A DNA stretch of 64,000 bases. Source: Nitratireductor kimnyeongensis (GTDB lineage: Bacteria; Pseudomonadota; Alphaproteobacteria; Rhizobiales; Rhizobiaceae). The stretch spans positions 1,278,001-1,342,000 of the forward strand of contig NZ_CP078143.1 of the NCBI RefSeq assembly GCF_019891395.1. The letters run 5' to 3'. The notes beneath the pieces are model-generated. The model was not told the origin of the DNA and made no database searches. It saw only the letters and a list, made by a program, of their open reading frames with translations. How positions within the stretch are numbered: position 1 is the stretch's first letter; each line of letters begins with the position of its first letter. The translations under genes were made by a program, and so were the position numbers. This document shows, in pieces, positions 44,348 through 52,957 of this stretch.

Positions 44348-44372
44348 AACGCTGCTGAGCAGAAAACGTTCC
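44348..44372 (-). promoter_or_regulatory. EcfG promoter of nepR-ecfG
   Basis: On the minus strand GGAAC is at 44368-44372, GTT at 44348-44350, with exactly 17 bp between. It lies 87 bp upstream of the nepR ATG and makes the cassette autoregulated. Confidence 0.8.
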
Positions 44373-44380
44373 CTCCTTAT

Positions 44381-44405
44381 GGAACATTTTCGCGGAACGA
44401 GCGTT
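44381..44405 (+). promoter_or_regulatory. EcfG promoter of phyR
   Basis: GGAAC at 44381-44385 and GTT at 44403-44405 with 17 bp between; phyR starts 60 bp downstream. Only 8 bp separate it from the divergent nepR promoter motif, so the two sites form a compact back-to-back pair. Confidence 0.8.
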
Positions 44406-44464
44406 TCCCATGACATAAATATTCTTTGTTCGCATTGCCATATTACGAGGGAGACCTGAAATCC

Positions 44465-45259
44465 ATGACCTTGTCAGCGCGTATCGCACCGCACCTTCCA
44501 TATCTGCGGCGCTTTTCCAGAGCTGTGTCCGGCTCTCAAACGAGCGGTGACGCCCTGGTGGCCGCGGCGCTTGAGGCGCTGATCGCCGACACGAGCATTT
44601 TCCCCGAGGCATCGACAGACAAGATCGCGCTCTTCAGGCTTTTCACATCGCTCTTTGAGACACTCGATGTGCGTATCCCCGAAAGTGCGCCGACATCCGC
44701 TTGGGAACAACGCGCTTCCAGCAATCTGTCGTCACTCGCACCCCGCCCACGGCAGGCTTTCCTTTTGGTAGCCGTCGAGAACTTCCGCCCGGAAGAAGCG
44801 GCGGAAATTCTGGAAACCGACATGAAGGGCATCAATGCGATGCTGCATGAGGCCAGCGAGGAAATTTCCCGCCAGGTGGCCACCGACATCCTGATTATCG
44901 AAGATGAGCCGTTGATCGCGATGGATATCGAGGAAATGGTCGAAAGCCTTGGTCATCGTGTCGTCGGCAACGCCCGAACGCACAAGCAAGCGGTCGAGAT
45001 GTTTGCTAAAACGCAGCCGAAAATGGTGCTGGCAGACATTCAGCTTGCCGACGGGAGTTCGGGCCTCGACGCCGTGAATGAGATTCTTGAAGGAGCGACG
45101 GTCCCTGTAATCTTCATCACGGCTTTCCCGGAGCGACTTCTGACAGGCGAGCGCCCTGAACCAACCTTCCTCGTCACGAAGCCTTTCAGTCCGGAAATGG
45201 TCAAGGCACTCATCAGCCAAGCGCTTTTCTTCGACCACCAGGCTCGTGCGGCTGCCTGA
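44465..45259 (+). CDS. phyR: Anti-anti-sigma response regulator PhyR
   Basis: PhyR (264 residues) combines an N-terminal sigma-like domain (about 1-130) and a C-terminal receiver (about 140-260). Asp191 in ADIQLAD is the phospho-acceptor; FITAFPERLLTG and VTKPFSPE mark the output face. When phosphorylated, the sigma-like domain binds NepR and frees EcfG. It is divergent from nepR-ecfG and carries its own EcfG promoter. A PhyR-specific HWE/HisKA_2 kinase gene is not in the immediate neighbourhood. Confidence 0.95.
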   Translation: MTLSARIAPHLPYLRRFSRAVSGSQTSGDALVAAALEALIADTSIFPEASTDKIALFRLFTSLFETLDVRIPESAPTSAWEQRASSNLSSLAPRPRQAFLLVAVENFRPEEAAEILETDMKGINAMLHEASEEISRQVATDILIIEDEPLIAMDIEEMVESLGHRVVGNARTHKQAVEMFAKTQPKMVLADIQLADGSSGLDAVNEILEGATVPVIFITAFPERLLTGERPEPTFLVTKPFSPEMVKALISQALFFDHQARAAA

Positions 45260-45281
45260 GCAGCACAGCGCTTTTCTGATG

Positions 45282-45309
45282 AAAAAGGCCGCCTTCTGGC
45301 GGCCTTTTT
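45282..45309 (+). terminator. Intrinsic terminator of phyR
   Basis: AAAAAGGCCGCC and GGCGGCCTTTTT form a 12-bp stem with a TTCT loop, with T residues on the downstream side. It lies 22 bp after the phyR stop. Confidence 0.92.
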
Positions 45310-45331
45310 GTTTGCCGGACTTCTTTCTCCG

Positions 45332-45356
45332 GGAACCAATCTTCGCGGATAACGTT
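45332..45356 (+). promoter_or_regulatory. EcfG promoter of the DUF1328 gene
   Basis: GGAAC (45332-45336) and GTT (45354-45356) are 17 bp apart, directly behind the phyR terminator and 29 bp before the DUF1328 ATG. Confidence 0.75.
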
Positions 45357-45385
45357 TAAATCGCATAACTAAACGGAGAGACAGA

Positions 45386-45553
45386 ATGCTTTACTGGGCC
45401 CTTATATTTCTCGTCGTCGCTCTTGTCGCCGGCGCCCTTGGTTTTGGCGGTATTGCAGGCGCTTCAGCAGGTATCGCGCAAATCCTGTTCTACATCTTTC
45501 TGGCCCTTCTCGCGATTTCCCTGATCATGGGACTGCTGAGAGGCCGCCGTTAA
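45386..45553 (+). CDS. DUF1328 small membrane protein (YtjA family)
   Basis: The 55-residue protein has two hydrophobic helices separated by a short turn with [14 protein letters not shown], and ends in GLLRGRR, the family pattern. It is too short for most gene callers' default length but is preceded by ACGGAGAG and an EcfG promoter. DUF1328 genes are frequent members of the alphaproteobacterial general stress regulon. Molecular function is unknown. Confidence 0.88.
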   Translation: MLYWALIFLVVALVAGALGFGGIAGASAGIAQILFYIFLALLAISLIMGLLRGRR

Positions 45554-45642
45554 ACGAGTACAGAAAACGTAAACATACGCGGCACCAACGATGCGGACCT
45601 TCCATGGCTTCCGCATCAGGAAAACAGTGAAAGGAGAACGCC

Positions 45643-45969
45643 ATGGAACACATCGCTGGGCTTCTTCTGGTTGTCGGTTGTTCCGGCAACATGGCTGAAT
45701 GCCGCGAACTTCCCGCCCCTGCTCCGATCTATGAAACCTTCGAGGAGTGCGAGGCCGAGAAGCCGGTTTCCCTGCGTGAGCTTGAAGGTGAAGCGCCGCG
45801 GGTGATTGCAACGTGCGTCTTTGTGGATCCTGCACTCGTCTATGATGACGCAGTGCTGGAATGGGACATCACCAAAGATGGACAGCTCACGGCCTCACTG
45901 GAGCCGGTTACCAGCTTCGCTGTCGCTCACAACGGGCATGCGCGTCAGAAGAATATCTTCACCGAGTGA
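45643..45969 (+). CDS. Hypothetical protein with N-terminal hydrophobic segment
   Basis: The 108-residue protein begins MEHIAGLLLVVGCSG and has Cys13, Cys20, Cys36 and Cys58 spread through the sequence, possibly forming disulfides if exported. AAAGGAG is placed 6 bp before the ATG. It follows the DUF1328 gene by 89 bp on the same strand and may share its stress promoter. No family is recognised. Confidence 0.6.
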   Translation: MEHIAGLLLVVGCSGNMAECRELPAPAPIYETFEECEAEKPVSLRELEGEAPRVIATCVFVDPALVYDDAVLEWDITKDGQLTASLEPVTSFAVAHNGHARQKNIFTE

Positions 45970-45988
45970 TCAGACTGCAACTTCAACG

Positions 45989-46013
45989 AAACCCCGGCAA
46001 TTTGCCGGGGTTT
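45989..46013. terminator. Bidirectional terminator between the hypothetical gene and phoB
   Basis: AAACCCCGGCAA and TTGCCGGGGTTT are reverse complements around one base, followed by T residues on the plus strand. The convergent phoB gene ends 17 bp away, so it can serve both sides. Confidence 0.85.
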
Positions 46014-46029
46014 TCCATGTCAGCCTGCC

Positions 46030-46719
46030 TCAGGCTTCTCGTATGGCGTAACCTGCGCCGCGAATGGTCCGGATCACATCGGGAAGCCGGCCCTGGTTCA
46101 CGGCTTTGCGCAATCGGCCCACATGGACATCGACGGTGCGTTCGTCGATATAAATCGTCTCACCCCAGACATTGTCGAGCAGCTGGCTGCGCGAAAATAC
46201 CCGTCCGGGATGCTGCATCATGAATTCCAGCAGGCGAAACTCGGTCGGCCCGAGCCGGATCTCATTCTTGCGCCGGTAGACGCGATGCGATTCCCGGTCG
46301 AGCACGATATCACCCACAGAGAGCACCGTTGAAAGCACCTCAGGCTTGGCTCTGCGCAGAAGCGCCCGCACACGCGCAACGAACTCCGGGGTCGAGAACG
46401 GCTTCACCAGATAATCGTCGGCGCCAGTGGATAGCCCGCGAACGCGGTCGCTCTCCTCTCCGCGAGCGGTGAGCATGATGATCGGCAGACGCTCGGTTTC
46501 AGGGCGCATGCGCAGCCGGCGGCACAGTTCGATGCCTGATACAGCCGGAACCATCCAGTCCAGCACGAGCAGATCGGGTACATTCTCCTGCAGGCGCACC
46601 TCGGCTTCGTCGCCGCGCGAAATCATCTCGACCTGATAACCCTCGGCCTCCAGATTGTATTTCAGCAAGACGCAAAGCGGTTCGTCGTCTTCAACGACCA
46701 TGACCTTGGGGGCAATCAT
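46030..46719 (-). CDS. phoB: Phosphate regulon response regulator PhoB
   Basis: PhoB (229 residues from the ATG at 46719) has a receiver with VVEDDEP near 7 and the phospho-acceptor in LLVLDWMVP near 51, and an OmpR-type winged helix with WGETIYIDERTVDVHVGRLR near 184. It activates promoters with Pho boxes when phosphate is low. The ATG at 46719 is 10 bp from AGGAG; an ATG three codons earlier is only 1 bp from it. It is the last gene of pstSCAB-phoU-phoB. Confidence 0.96.
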   Translation of the reverse strand: MIAPKVMVVEDDEPLCVLLKYNLEAEGYQVEMISRGDEAEVRLQENVPDLLVLDWMVPAVSGIELCRRLRMRPETERLPIIMLTARGEESDRVRGLSTGADDYLVKPFSTPEFVARVRALLRRAKPEVLSTVLSVGDIVLDRESHRVYRRKNEIRLGPTEFRLLEFMMQHPGRVFSRSQLLDNVWGETIYIDERTVDVHVGRLRKAVNQGRLPDVIRTIRGAGYAIREA

Positions 46720-46753
46720 GGAAGGCATTCTCCTAAAGCATTGCTACGGCCGT

Positions 46754-47464
46754 CTAGGCATCCGCATCGACCGTCATCTGTGTTTCGTCTAGCTTCGGCC
46801 GCTGGACCGGAAGCTGTTCCCCCGTCACCACATAATAGGCATTCTCAGCGATATTCGTTACGTGATCGCCAATGCGCTCCAGATTCTTCGCGCAGAAGAG
46901 AAGATGCGTACAGGACGTGATATTCCGCGGATCTTCCATCATATAGGTCAACAATTCGCGGAACACCGACGTGTACTGAATGTCGATTTTCTCATCGTCG
47001 TCACGCAACTGGATCAGCGCCTTGGCGTCGCGCTTGACGTAGTGTTCGACCACAGCATCGACCTGTCGCAGCACCAGACCTGCCATCGCATCGATTGAAT
47101 GAGCAAGCGTGCGCGGCGTGGCGCTCTGACCCACGGCACTGACGCGCTTGGCGATGTTCTTCGCAAGATCACCGATACGTTCCAGATCCGCGGCCATGCG
47201 TATGGCGCCGACAACGCTGCGCAGATCCTGTGCCATTGGCTGGCGCTTGGCGATCAGCGTGATGGCACGCTCGTCGAGATCACGCTGCTTGGCATCCATG
47301 ATCGTGTCATCGGAGATGACGCGCTGCGCAAGTGCGGTATCGGAATGAAGAAGGGCATTGGTGGAGGCGCGGGTCATCGCACCGGAGAGATCGCCCATAT
47401 CGCGAATGAGGCGGTCGATCTCACCGAGTTCCTCATCGAAGGAGCTGACTGTGTGCTCACCCAT
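46754..47464 (-). CDS. phoU: Phosphate transport/signalling regulator PhoU
   Basis: PhoU (236 residues) is the negative regulator that couples the Pst transporter to PhoB signalling. It has the two-repeat helical fold with metal-cluster type RMAADLERIGDLAKNI near 88 and CAKNLERIGDHVTNIAENA near 193. The ATG at 47464 follows AAGGAA with 8-bp spacing; the longer frame upstream would overlap pstB. It is in the pst operon, 22 bp after pstB. Confidence 0.96.
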   Translation of the reverse strand: MGEHTVSSFDEELGEIDRLIRDMGDLSGAMTRASTNALLHSDTALAQRVISDDTIMDAKQRDLDERAITLIAKRQPMAQDLRSVVGAIRMAADLERIGDLAKNIAKRVSAVGQSATPRTLAHSIDAMAGLVLRQVDAVVEHYVKRDAKALIQLRDDDEKIDIQYTSVFRELLTYMMEDPRNITSCTHLLFCAKNLERIGDHVTNIAENAYYVVTGEQLPVQRPKLDETQMTVDADA

Positions 47465-47486
47465 GATCTGGTTCCTTATCTGTGCG

Positions 47487-48296
47487 TCAACCGAAGCGAC
47501 CGGTGATGTAATCCTGGGTGCGCTTGTCATCCGGATTGGTGAACATCTTGTCCGTCGGACCTTCCTCGACAAGGTTGCCCAGATGGAACATGGCCGTGCG
47601 CTGCGAAACGCGCGCCGCCTGCTGCATGGAGTGCGTCACGATGACAATAGTGTAGTTCTCGCGCAACTCGTCGATCAGTTCCTCGACCTTGGCAGTGGCA
47701 ATGGGATCGAGAGCCGAGCAGGGCTCGTCCATCAAGATAACCTCGGGCGACACCGCGATGGCGCGCGCAATGCATAAGCGCTGCTGCTGGCCACCGGAGA
47801 GACCCGTTCCAGCCTCATGCAAACGGTCTTTCACCTCGTTGAAGAGACCGGCTTTCTGCAGGCTGGACTCGACCACCTCATCCAACGCGCTCTTGGAGGA
47901 AACAAGGCCATGAATGCGCGGCCCATAAGCAATGTTCTCGTAGATCGATTTGGGAAACGGGTTGGGCTTCTGGAACACCATGCCAACGCGAGCGCGCAGT
48001 TCCACCACATCGACTTTCGGGTCGTAAATGTCCTGCCCGTCCAGCGCGATCTCACCTTCCACCCGGCAAATATCGATCGTATCGTTCATGCGATTGAGGC
48101 AGCGCAGGAAAGTGGATTTGCCGCAGCCCGAAGGACCGATCAGTGCCGTGACCTGCTTTTGTCTTACGTCGAGATCGACATCGAAGAGCGCCTGCTTCTC
48201 GCCGTAGAAAACCCGGACCTTGGTCCCGCGCATCTTCACCGGCAACTCTTCTGTCCTGTTCTGCACCGCTTCTTCCACGGCCGCGTCCGTCAACAT
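47487..48296 (-). CDS. pstB: Phosphate ABC transporter ATPase PstB
   Basis: PstB (269 residues) energises high-affinity phosphate import. It shows Walker [10 protein letters not shown] near 55, the PstB-type signature [14 protein letters not shown] near 166 and Walker [14 protein letters not shown] near 186. The ATG at 48296 is 8 bp from AGGAG; one two codons upstream is too close. It lies between pstA and phoU. Confidence 0.97.
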   Translation of the reverse strand: MLTDAAVEEAVQNRTEELPVKMRGTKVRVFYGEKQALFDVDLDVRQKQVTALIGPSGCGKSTFLRCLNRMNDTIDICRVEGEIALDGQDIYDPKVDVVELRARVGMVFQKPNPFPKSIYENIAYGPRIHGLVSSKSALDEVVESSLQKAGLFNEVKDRLHEAGTGLSGGQQQRLCIARAIAVSPEVILMDEPCSALDPIATAKVEELIDELRENYTIVIVTHSMQQAARVSQRTAMFHLGNLVEEGPTDKMFTNPDDKRTQDYITGRFG

Positions 48297-48315
48297 GTTC
48301 ATATCTCCTACTCCG

Positions 48316-49911
48316 TTACCAGCGGCGTTCGAAACGCTTGCGCAAGACGACCGCAACGGCGTTCATCAAAACCAGGAAGCCCAAAAGGATAAGGATAGCC
48401 GCGGAGGTCTTCTGCTGGAAGGCAGGCTCCGGGAAATCCGCCCACATGAAAATCTGCACCGGCAACACGGTGGCCGGCGATGTGAAACCGCCCGGAATAT
48501 CCACGATGAAGGCGACCATGCCGATCATCAGAAGCGGGGCCGTCTCGCCAAGCGCCTGTGCCATGCCAATGATGGTCCCCGTCAGGATGCCCGGCATGGC
48601 AAGCGGCAGGACGTGGTGGAAGACGGTCTGGATCTTGGACGCGCCCACTCCAAGCGCGGCCTCACGGATCGATGGCGGCACCGCGCGAAGCGCTGCACGC
48701 GACGCGATGATGATTGTCGGCAAGGTCATCAGCGCCAGAACCATGCCACCAACCAGCGGGGCCGACCGAGGCAGGTTGAACCAGTTCAGGAAGACGGCGA
48801 GACCGAGCAGACCAAAGACAATGGATGGTACGGCCGCCAGATTGTTGATGTTCACCTCGATGAAACCGGTCAGACGGTTCTTCGGTGCGAATTCTTCCAG
48901 ATAAATGGCAGCGGAAACGCCGATGGGGAAAGAGAGCGCCAAGGTAACCAGCATCGTCAGGGCCGAGCCGACAACGGCGCCCCAGATGCCCGCCATTTCC
49001 GCTTCGCGGCTGGCGCCGCCAAACAGGAACTGCGTGTTCCAGGCGCTCGCCGTGCGTCCATCGGCCTCGAGCTGATCCACCCACACGATCTCCCGGTCGG
49101 AAATCTTGCGCTGCCCTTCCGGGGTGGCGATGACCCGCAGGCGGACGGGTCCGCCAGCCTCTGCCACCACCGGGGAAAGGATCGAACCGCGCGCAACCAC
49201 ACCGGTGTCGCCCGGCTCCACAGCGGTCAGCTTCACGGCGCCATCGCCAAGATAGGCTATGATTGATGAAGCACCCGTCGTCAGCCGCAGGGCGCCCGCA
49301 TCCTCTTCAACAGCGCCGGCGGCCCTGGCCGTCTGAAGCAGGCTGTCGTCGGAAAAGCTCAAGGTGGCTTCCGCGCCGTCAATGGCGACATTCTGCAGGG
49401 TCTCAACTGTCGTTTCGGTGCTGTCGGCAGCCAGCAACCCTTTCAGATAGAGATCGGAGAAATCGTCCATTGGCACGGCATGGTCGACCGTGCCCCCCGG
49501 TTGCAGGCTTCCATTTTGCAGAGCCTGCCGGACCAGGGTTGGCGCGCCGCTTGATACAAGTCCGCGAACCTGTCTGCGCTCCTGCCGGCCCTCGACCTGC
49601 GGGAAGAGCGACAACAGCGCGTCGTTGACAATGGTGTCGTAATTGCTGCCCGTCAGATTGTCGGGATCCACATTCTCTGCCGACAGGTTCAGAGGCAGTG
49701 TCAGCTGATTGGCGTGGAAGGCGGGAAAAGCCTTGAACACAATGGTGGACAGGAGCAGCAGGAGAAAGAATGCCGAGAGAAGGACGGCACCCGCGCCCAG
49801 CCATTTGAAACGGCTTTCGGCTGCGTAGCGTTTGCGAAGGCGGGCGCGCGCCTCGTCATTGGTATGCTGACTATTCTGCGGCGTCGCGCCGCCGGCAAGT
49901 GTATCAGTCAT
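48316..49911 (-). CDS. pstA: Phosphate ABC transporter permease PstA (long, alphaproteobacterial form)
   Basis: This 531-residue permease is much longer than E. coli PstA (about 296). The last 230 residues contain the transport domain with [45 protein letters not shown] and [10 protein letters not shown]. The extra N-terminal 290 residues are one membrane helix near 39-61 plus a predicted periplasmic domain, resembling the DUF3333-type extension of alphaproteobacteria. The start is within the pstC end, overlapping by 8 bp. Confidence 0.93.
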   Translation of the reverse strand: MTDTLAGGATPQNSQHTNDEARARLRKRYAAESRFKWLGAGAVLLSAFFLLLLLSTIVFKAFPAFHANQLTLPLNLSAENVDPDNLTGSNYDTIVNDALLSLFPQVEGRQERRQVRGLVSSGAPTLVRQALQNGSLQPGGTVDHAVPMDDFSDLYLKGLLAADSTETTVETLQNVAIDGAEATLSFSDDSLLQTARAAGAVEEDAGALRLTTGASSIIAYLGDGAVKLTAVEPGDTGVVARGSILSPVVAEAGGPVRLRVIATPEGQRKISDREIVWVDQLEADGRTASAWNTQFLFGGASREAEMAGIWGAVVGSALTMLVTLALSFPIGVSAAIYLEEFAPKNRLTGFIEVNINNLAAVPSIVFGLLGLAVFLNWFNLPRSAPLVGGMVLALMTLPTIIIASRAALRAVPPSIREAALGVGASKIQTVFHHVLPLAMPGILTGTIIGMAQALGETAPLLMIGMVAFIVDIPGGFTSPATVLPVQIFMWADFPEPAFQQKTSAAILILLGFLVLMNAVAVVLRKRFERRW

Positions 49912-51292
49912 ATTGCTCTCGATATTTCTTCACCACACGCAGGGCGATGATGTTGAGTGCGAGGGTCACGCAGAAAAGAACCAGGCCGAGGGCGAAGGCC
50001 GCCAGCGTCTTGGCGCTGTCGAATTCCTGATCGCCGACGAGAAGCGTGACAATCTGCACGGTGACGGTGGTGACAGCTTCCAGAGGGTTGATCGTCAGAT
50101 TTGCCGCAAGGCCGGCGGCCATGACAACGATCATGGTTTCGCCGATGGCGCGGCTGATGGCCAGCATCATCGCTGACACGATGCCTGGAAGGGCGGCAGG
50201 AAGCACAACCTTGCGGATTGTCTCCGACTTGGTGGCGCCGAGACCGGCAGACCCGTCGCGCAATGATTGCGGAACCGCGTTGATGACGTCATCGGATAGC
50301 GACGACACGAAGGGGATGATCATGATCCCCATGACGATGCCAGCGGCAAGGGCCGATTCCGAGGCGACACTCAGGCCAAGAACCTCACCGAATTCGCGGA
50401 AGAAGGGCGCGACGGTCAAGGCCGCAAAGAAGCCGTAGACCACCGTTGGGATGCCGGCCAGAATTTCGAGCATGGGCTTGGCCACCGAGCGCACCTTCTT
50501 GGAGGCGTAATCGGAGAGATAGATGGCCGACATCAGCCCCACAGGAGCAGCAACCAGCATCGCGATGAAGGTGATAAGCATGGTGCCGACAAACAGCGGC
50601 ACAGCACCGAAAATGTCGGGATTGACGGCGCCGGCTTCCTGCCCCGCGCCGGTGAAGGCGCTTTGCGGGCTCCAATGCGTGCCGAAGAGAAACTTGTAGA
50701 TGGGAACCTGCTGAAAAAACCGCAGGGATTCGAAGATGAGAGAAAGGACAATGCCAAGCGTCGTGAGGATCGCCACGACCGAGCACAGGATCAGAAACAG
50801 GCGAACAACCCGCTCGACCACATGACGCGCGCGGAACTGCGGCGCAATCTGGCGATAGCCCCAGAAGAAACCCAGAGCGGCAAGCAGGGTGACAAACCCG
50901 CTGACCAGCCATTCGCTTTGTGAGCGCAAGGTGGAAAAGTGCTCCGCCGCAGCTTCTTTCAACTCGTTCGGGAAACCGGCTATACCGCCAAAGGCAAGCG
51001 CACGCGCATCGCGCAAAAACGCCTGTTTCTCAGGAAGGTTCATGCCCGAGAGTTGAGCTGCAAATCGCCCCTCGACAATCGAGGCCTCGACACCAGGGGT
51101 CATGACGCCCCAGACGATCAAGGCCAGAAGGGCAGGTCCTGCCGACAGGAGCGCCAGAAACATCCCGTGTTGACTGGGAAGCGAATGCAGCGAAGCGGTT
51201 CTGCCGTCGACGCTCGCGAGCGCGCGGTTGCGCCCCAAATAAAACGCCACGGCGAACAGCACCAGCAGCGCGATGACAACATAAGTGATCAT
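49904..51292 (-). CDS. pstC: Phosphate ABC transporter permease PstC (extended form)
   Basis: PstC (462 residues) has an N-terminal part of about 190 residues with three membrane segments and a soluble loop that E. coli PstC lacks. The conserved transport domain follows (GTHWSPQSAFTGAG near 230, MLEILAGIPTVVYGFFAAL near 298, SLRDGSAGLGATKSETIRKVVLPAALPG near 373). The ATG at 51292 is chosen because the frame upstream of it crosses a hairpin with no family resemblance. It is downstream of pstS and overlaps pstA by 8 bp. Confidence 0.94.
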   Translation of the reverse strand: MITYVVIALLVLFAVAFYLGRNRALASVDGRTASLHSLPSQHGMFLALLSAGPALLALIVWGVMTPGVEASIVEGRFAAQLSGMNLPEKQAFLRDARALAFGGIAGFPNELKEAAAEHFSTLRSQSEWLVSGFVTLLAALGFFWGYRQIAPQFRARHVVERVVRLFLILCSVVAILTTLGIVLSLIFESLRFFQQVPIYKFLFGTHWSPQSAFTGAGQEAGAVNPDIFGAVPLFVGTMLITFIAMLVAAPVGLMSAIYLSDYASKKVRSVAKPMLEILAGIPTVVYGFFAALTVAPFFREFGEVLGLSVASESALAAGIVMGIMIIPFVSSLSDDVINAVPQSLRDGSAGLGATKSETIRKVVLPAALPGIVSAMMLAISRAIGETMIVVMAAGLAANLTINPLEAVTTVTVQIVTLLVGDQEFDSAKTLAAFALGLVLFCVTLALNIIALRVVKKYREQYD

Positions 51293-51393
51293 ACTACCCC
51301 CGAGGGTCGGGTACGGACAGATTTGCCGCAACCCACCGGATCCCGCCGGTACCACATCTCAGCGCGACTTCACATTTTGCAGGACCGAAAAAT

Positions 51394-51413
51394 CCGGTCG
51401 CCGAAGCGACCGG
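51394..51413 (-). terminator. UUCG-loop hairpin between pstS and pstC (attenuator candidate)
   Basis: On the minus strand CCGGTCGC and GCGACCGG form an 8-bp stem closed by a TTCG tetraloop and followed by ATTTTTC. It begins 17 bp after the pstS stop. It is likely to reduce transcription into pstCAB or protect the pstS message, giving more binding protein than permease. Confidence 0.8.
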
Positions 51414-51429
51414 GTTCTCGTTCGGCCTA

Positions 51430-52428
51430 TCAGGAACCCATGCCTTTGAGAGCCTGGGCATCTTCTGCCTGCTGGGCACGAGCATCATCCGGAAGCGGGA
51501 TCAGGCCCTTGTCCGCAAGATAGCCCTCGGGGCCCCAAGCTGCATCGGTGGTGTATTCCTTGATGAACTCTTCCATGCCCTTGATCGCACCAACGTGCTC
51601 TTTCTTGGCATAGATGAAGAGCGAACGGGAAACGCCATAATCGCCTGCAGCGATTGCGTCGAAGGTCGGGGCAACGCCACCGATCGTCGAACCCTGAAGC
51701 TTGTCGGCGTTCTGGTCGAGGAAGGAGAAGCCGAAGATGCCGAACGCATCAGCGTTGGCTTCAAGCTTCTGAACGATCAGATTGTCGTTCTCGCCGGCTT
51801 CCACATAGGCGCCGTCTTCACGGATTTCCGTGCAGCCATCAGCAGCCTCGATGGCTTCCGGGCAAGCCTCTTCCATAACCAGCTCGACGAAAGCGTCGCG
51901 CGTGCCGGAGGTCGGGGGCGGGCCCAGAACTTCGATCTTCGTGTTCGGCAAGCTCTCGTCGATGTCCGACCAGTTGGTGTAGGGGTTTGCTACGACCTTG
52001 CCGTCAACTTCCACATTCTTTGCCAGAGCGGCGAAGATCTGTTCCTTTGTGAGGTCGATCTGATCTGCCGCTTTGGAGTTGGAGATGACGATACCGTCAA
52101 AGCCAACCTTGATCTCCACCGGCGTCACGCCGTTTGCCTTGCAGTCCTCAAGCTCGGAGTCCTTGATGGCGCGCGAAGCATTGGTGAAATCCGGGTGGCT
52201 CTCGCCAACGCCGGCGCAGAAAAGCTTCATGCCGCCGCCCGTGCCGGTAGATTCCACGACCGGGGTCGGGAACTCACCGCTCTGGCCAAGGCGCTCGGCA
52301 ACAGCGGTGGTGAAGGGGAACACCGTCGACGAACCGACGACACGGATCTGGTCACGGGCAGCAGCCGTACCAACCGCACCTGCGAGGGCGATTGTGGCCG
52401 CCGAGGCGGTAAGAAGGAATTTTTTCAT
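51430..52428 (-). CDS. pstS: Phosphate-binding periplasmic protein PstS
   Basis: PstS (332 residues) has a signal peptide ending near GTAAAR and the phosphate-binding loops VGSSTVFPFTTAVAE near 31, ESTGTGGGMKLF near 59, SRAIKDSE near 85, and GPPPTSGTRDAF near 168. It is the first gene of the pst operon and is preceded by a three-repeat Pho box at 52500-52528. Its message ends in a UUCG hairpin. Confidence 0.97.
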   Translation of the reverse strand: MKKFLLTASAATIALAGAVGTAAARDQIRVVGSSTVFPFTTAVAERLGQSGEFPTPVVESTGTGGGMKLFCAGVGESHPDFTNASRAIKDSELEDCKANGVTPVEIKVGFDGIVISNSKAADQIDLTKEQIFAALAKNVEVDGKVVANPYTNWSDIDESLPNTKIEVLGPPPTSGTRDAFVELVMEEACPEAIEAADGCTEIREDGAYVEAGENDNLIVQKLEANADAFGIFGFSFLDQNADKLQGSTIGGVAPTFDAIAAGDYGVSRSLFIYAKKEHVGAIKGMEEFIKEYTTDAAWGPEGYLADKGLIPLPDDARAQQAEDAQALKGMGS

Positions 52429-52499
52429 TGGAGACAGCTCCCTGTTCGGAATTCGGTCAGACGCCCAGCCGGCGTCGAGGAGCGGGATAACAACTCTGT

Positions 52500-52528
52500 G
52501 TAACAGTTCCGTGACAGTTGCGTGTCAG
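52500..52528 (-). promoter_or_regulatory. Pho box upstream of pstS
   Basis: On the minus strand CTGACAC, CTGTCAC and CTGTTAC stand in direct repeat with 4 bp between, a period of 11 bp. This is the standard PhoB recognition layout, here with three repeats, 72 bp before the pstS start. Confidence 0.9.
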
Positions 52529-52957
52529 CCCGATTACGAACGGAGATCAACGTGGCCTTCCCAAATCAGCGCAGCAGGCAAACGGGTGCCGCGGACCTGC
52601 GAAAACCATTGGTCTGTGCACCGCGAACACCGACGTCGACGCCGTTCCAGTGGCTCAGCTCAAAGATACATCTCTTGAGATCAGAAAAAGCCGGGCGGGG
52701 GGAAAGACCATATAGAATGGCTAATCACACTGGGCTGGGTTTAAAAAACCCGGATAGATCCTGTTGGGGCTCGTTTGGACCACCCATGGCCTGTGGACCT
52801 CCACCCGCCCGGAAAACCATGATCAAGAAATGACCATTTCTCTCAACTTTAATGAGAGTGTTTATTTCTCTAAATGGTGCGATCACACCAGTAATACAAA
52901 ACACGCAAGTTTGGATAAAAATAATATATATATCAGTGTCTTATAAAAAATTCTTAC
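52529..52957. other. 429-bp gene-free region upstream of the pst operon
   Basis: This follows the hybrid kinase gene and precedes the Pho box. The part from about 52830 to 52957 is AT-rich, with AATATATATATCAG and ATAAAAAATTC. Short frames present here (up to about 100 codons) lack family resemblance and ribosome sites, so I do not call a gene. Confidence 0.4.

Noticed and set aside
52522..52833. 103-codon plus-strand frame in the pstS upstream region
   Set aside because: Overlaps the Pho box, no ribosome site, low-complexity translation with no family resemblance.
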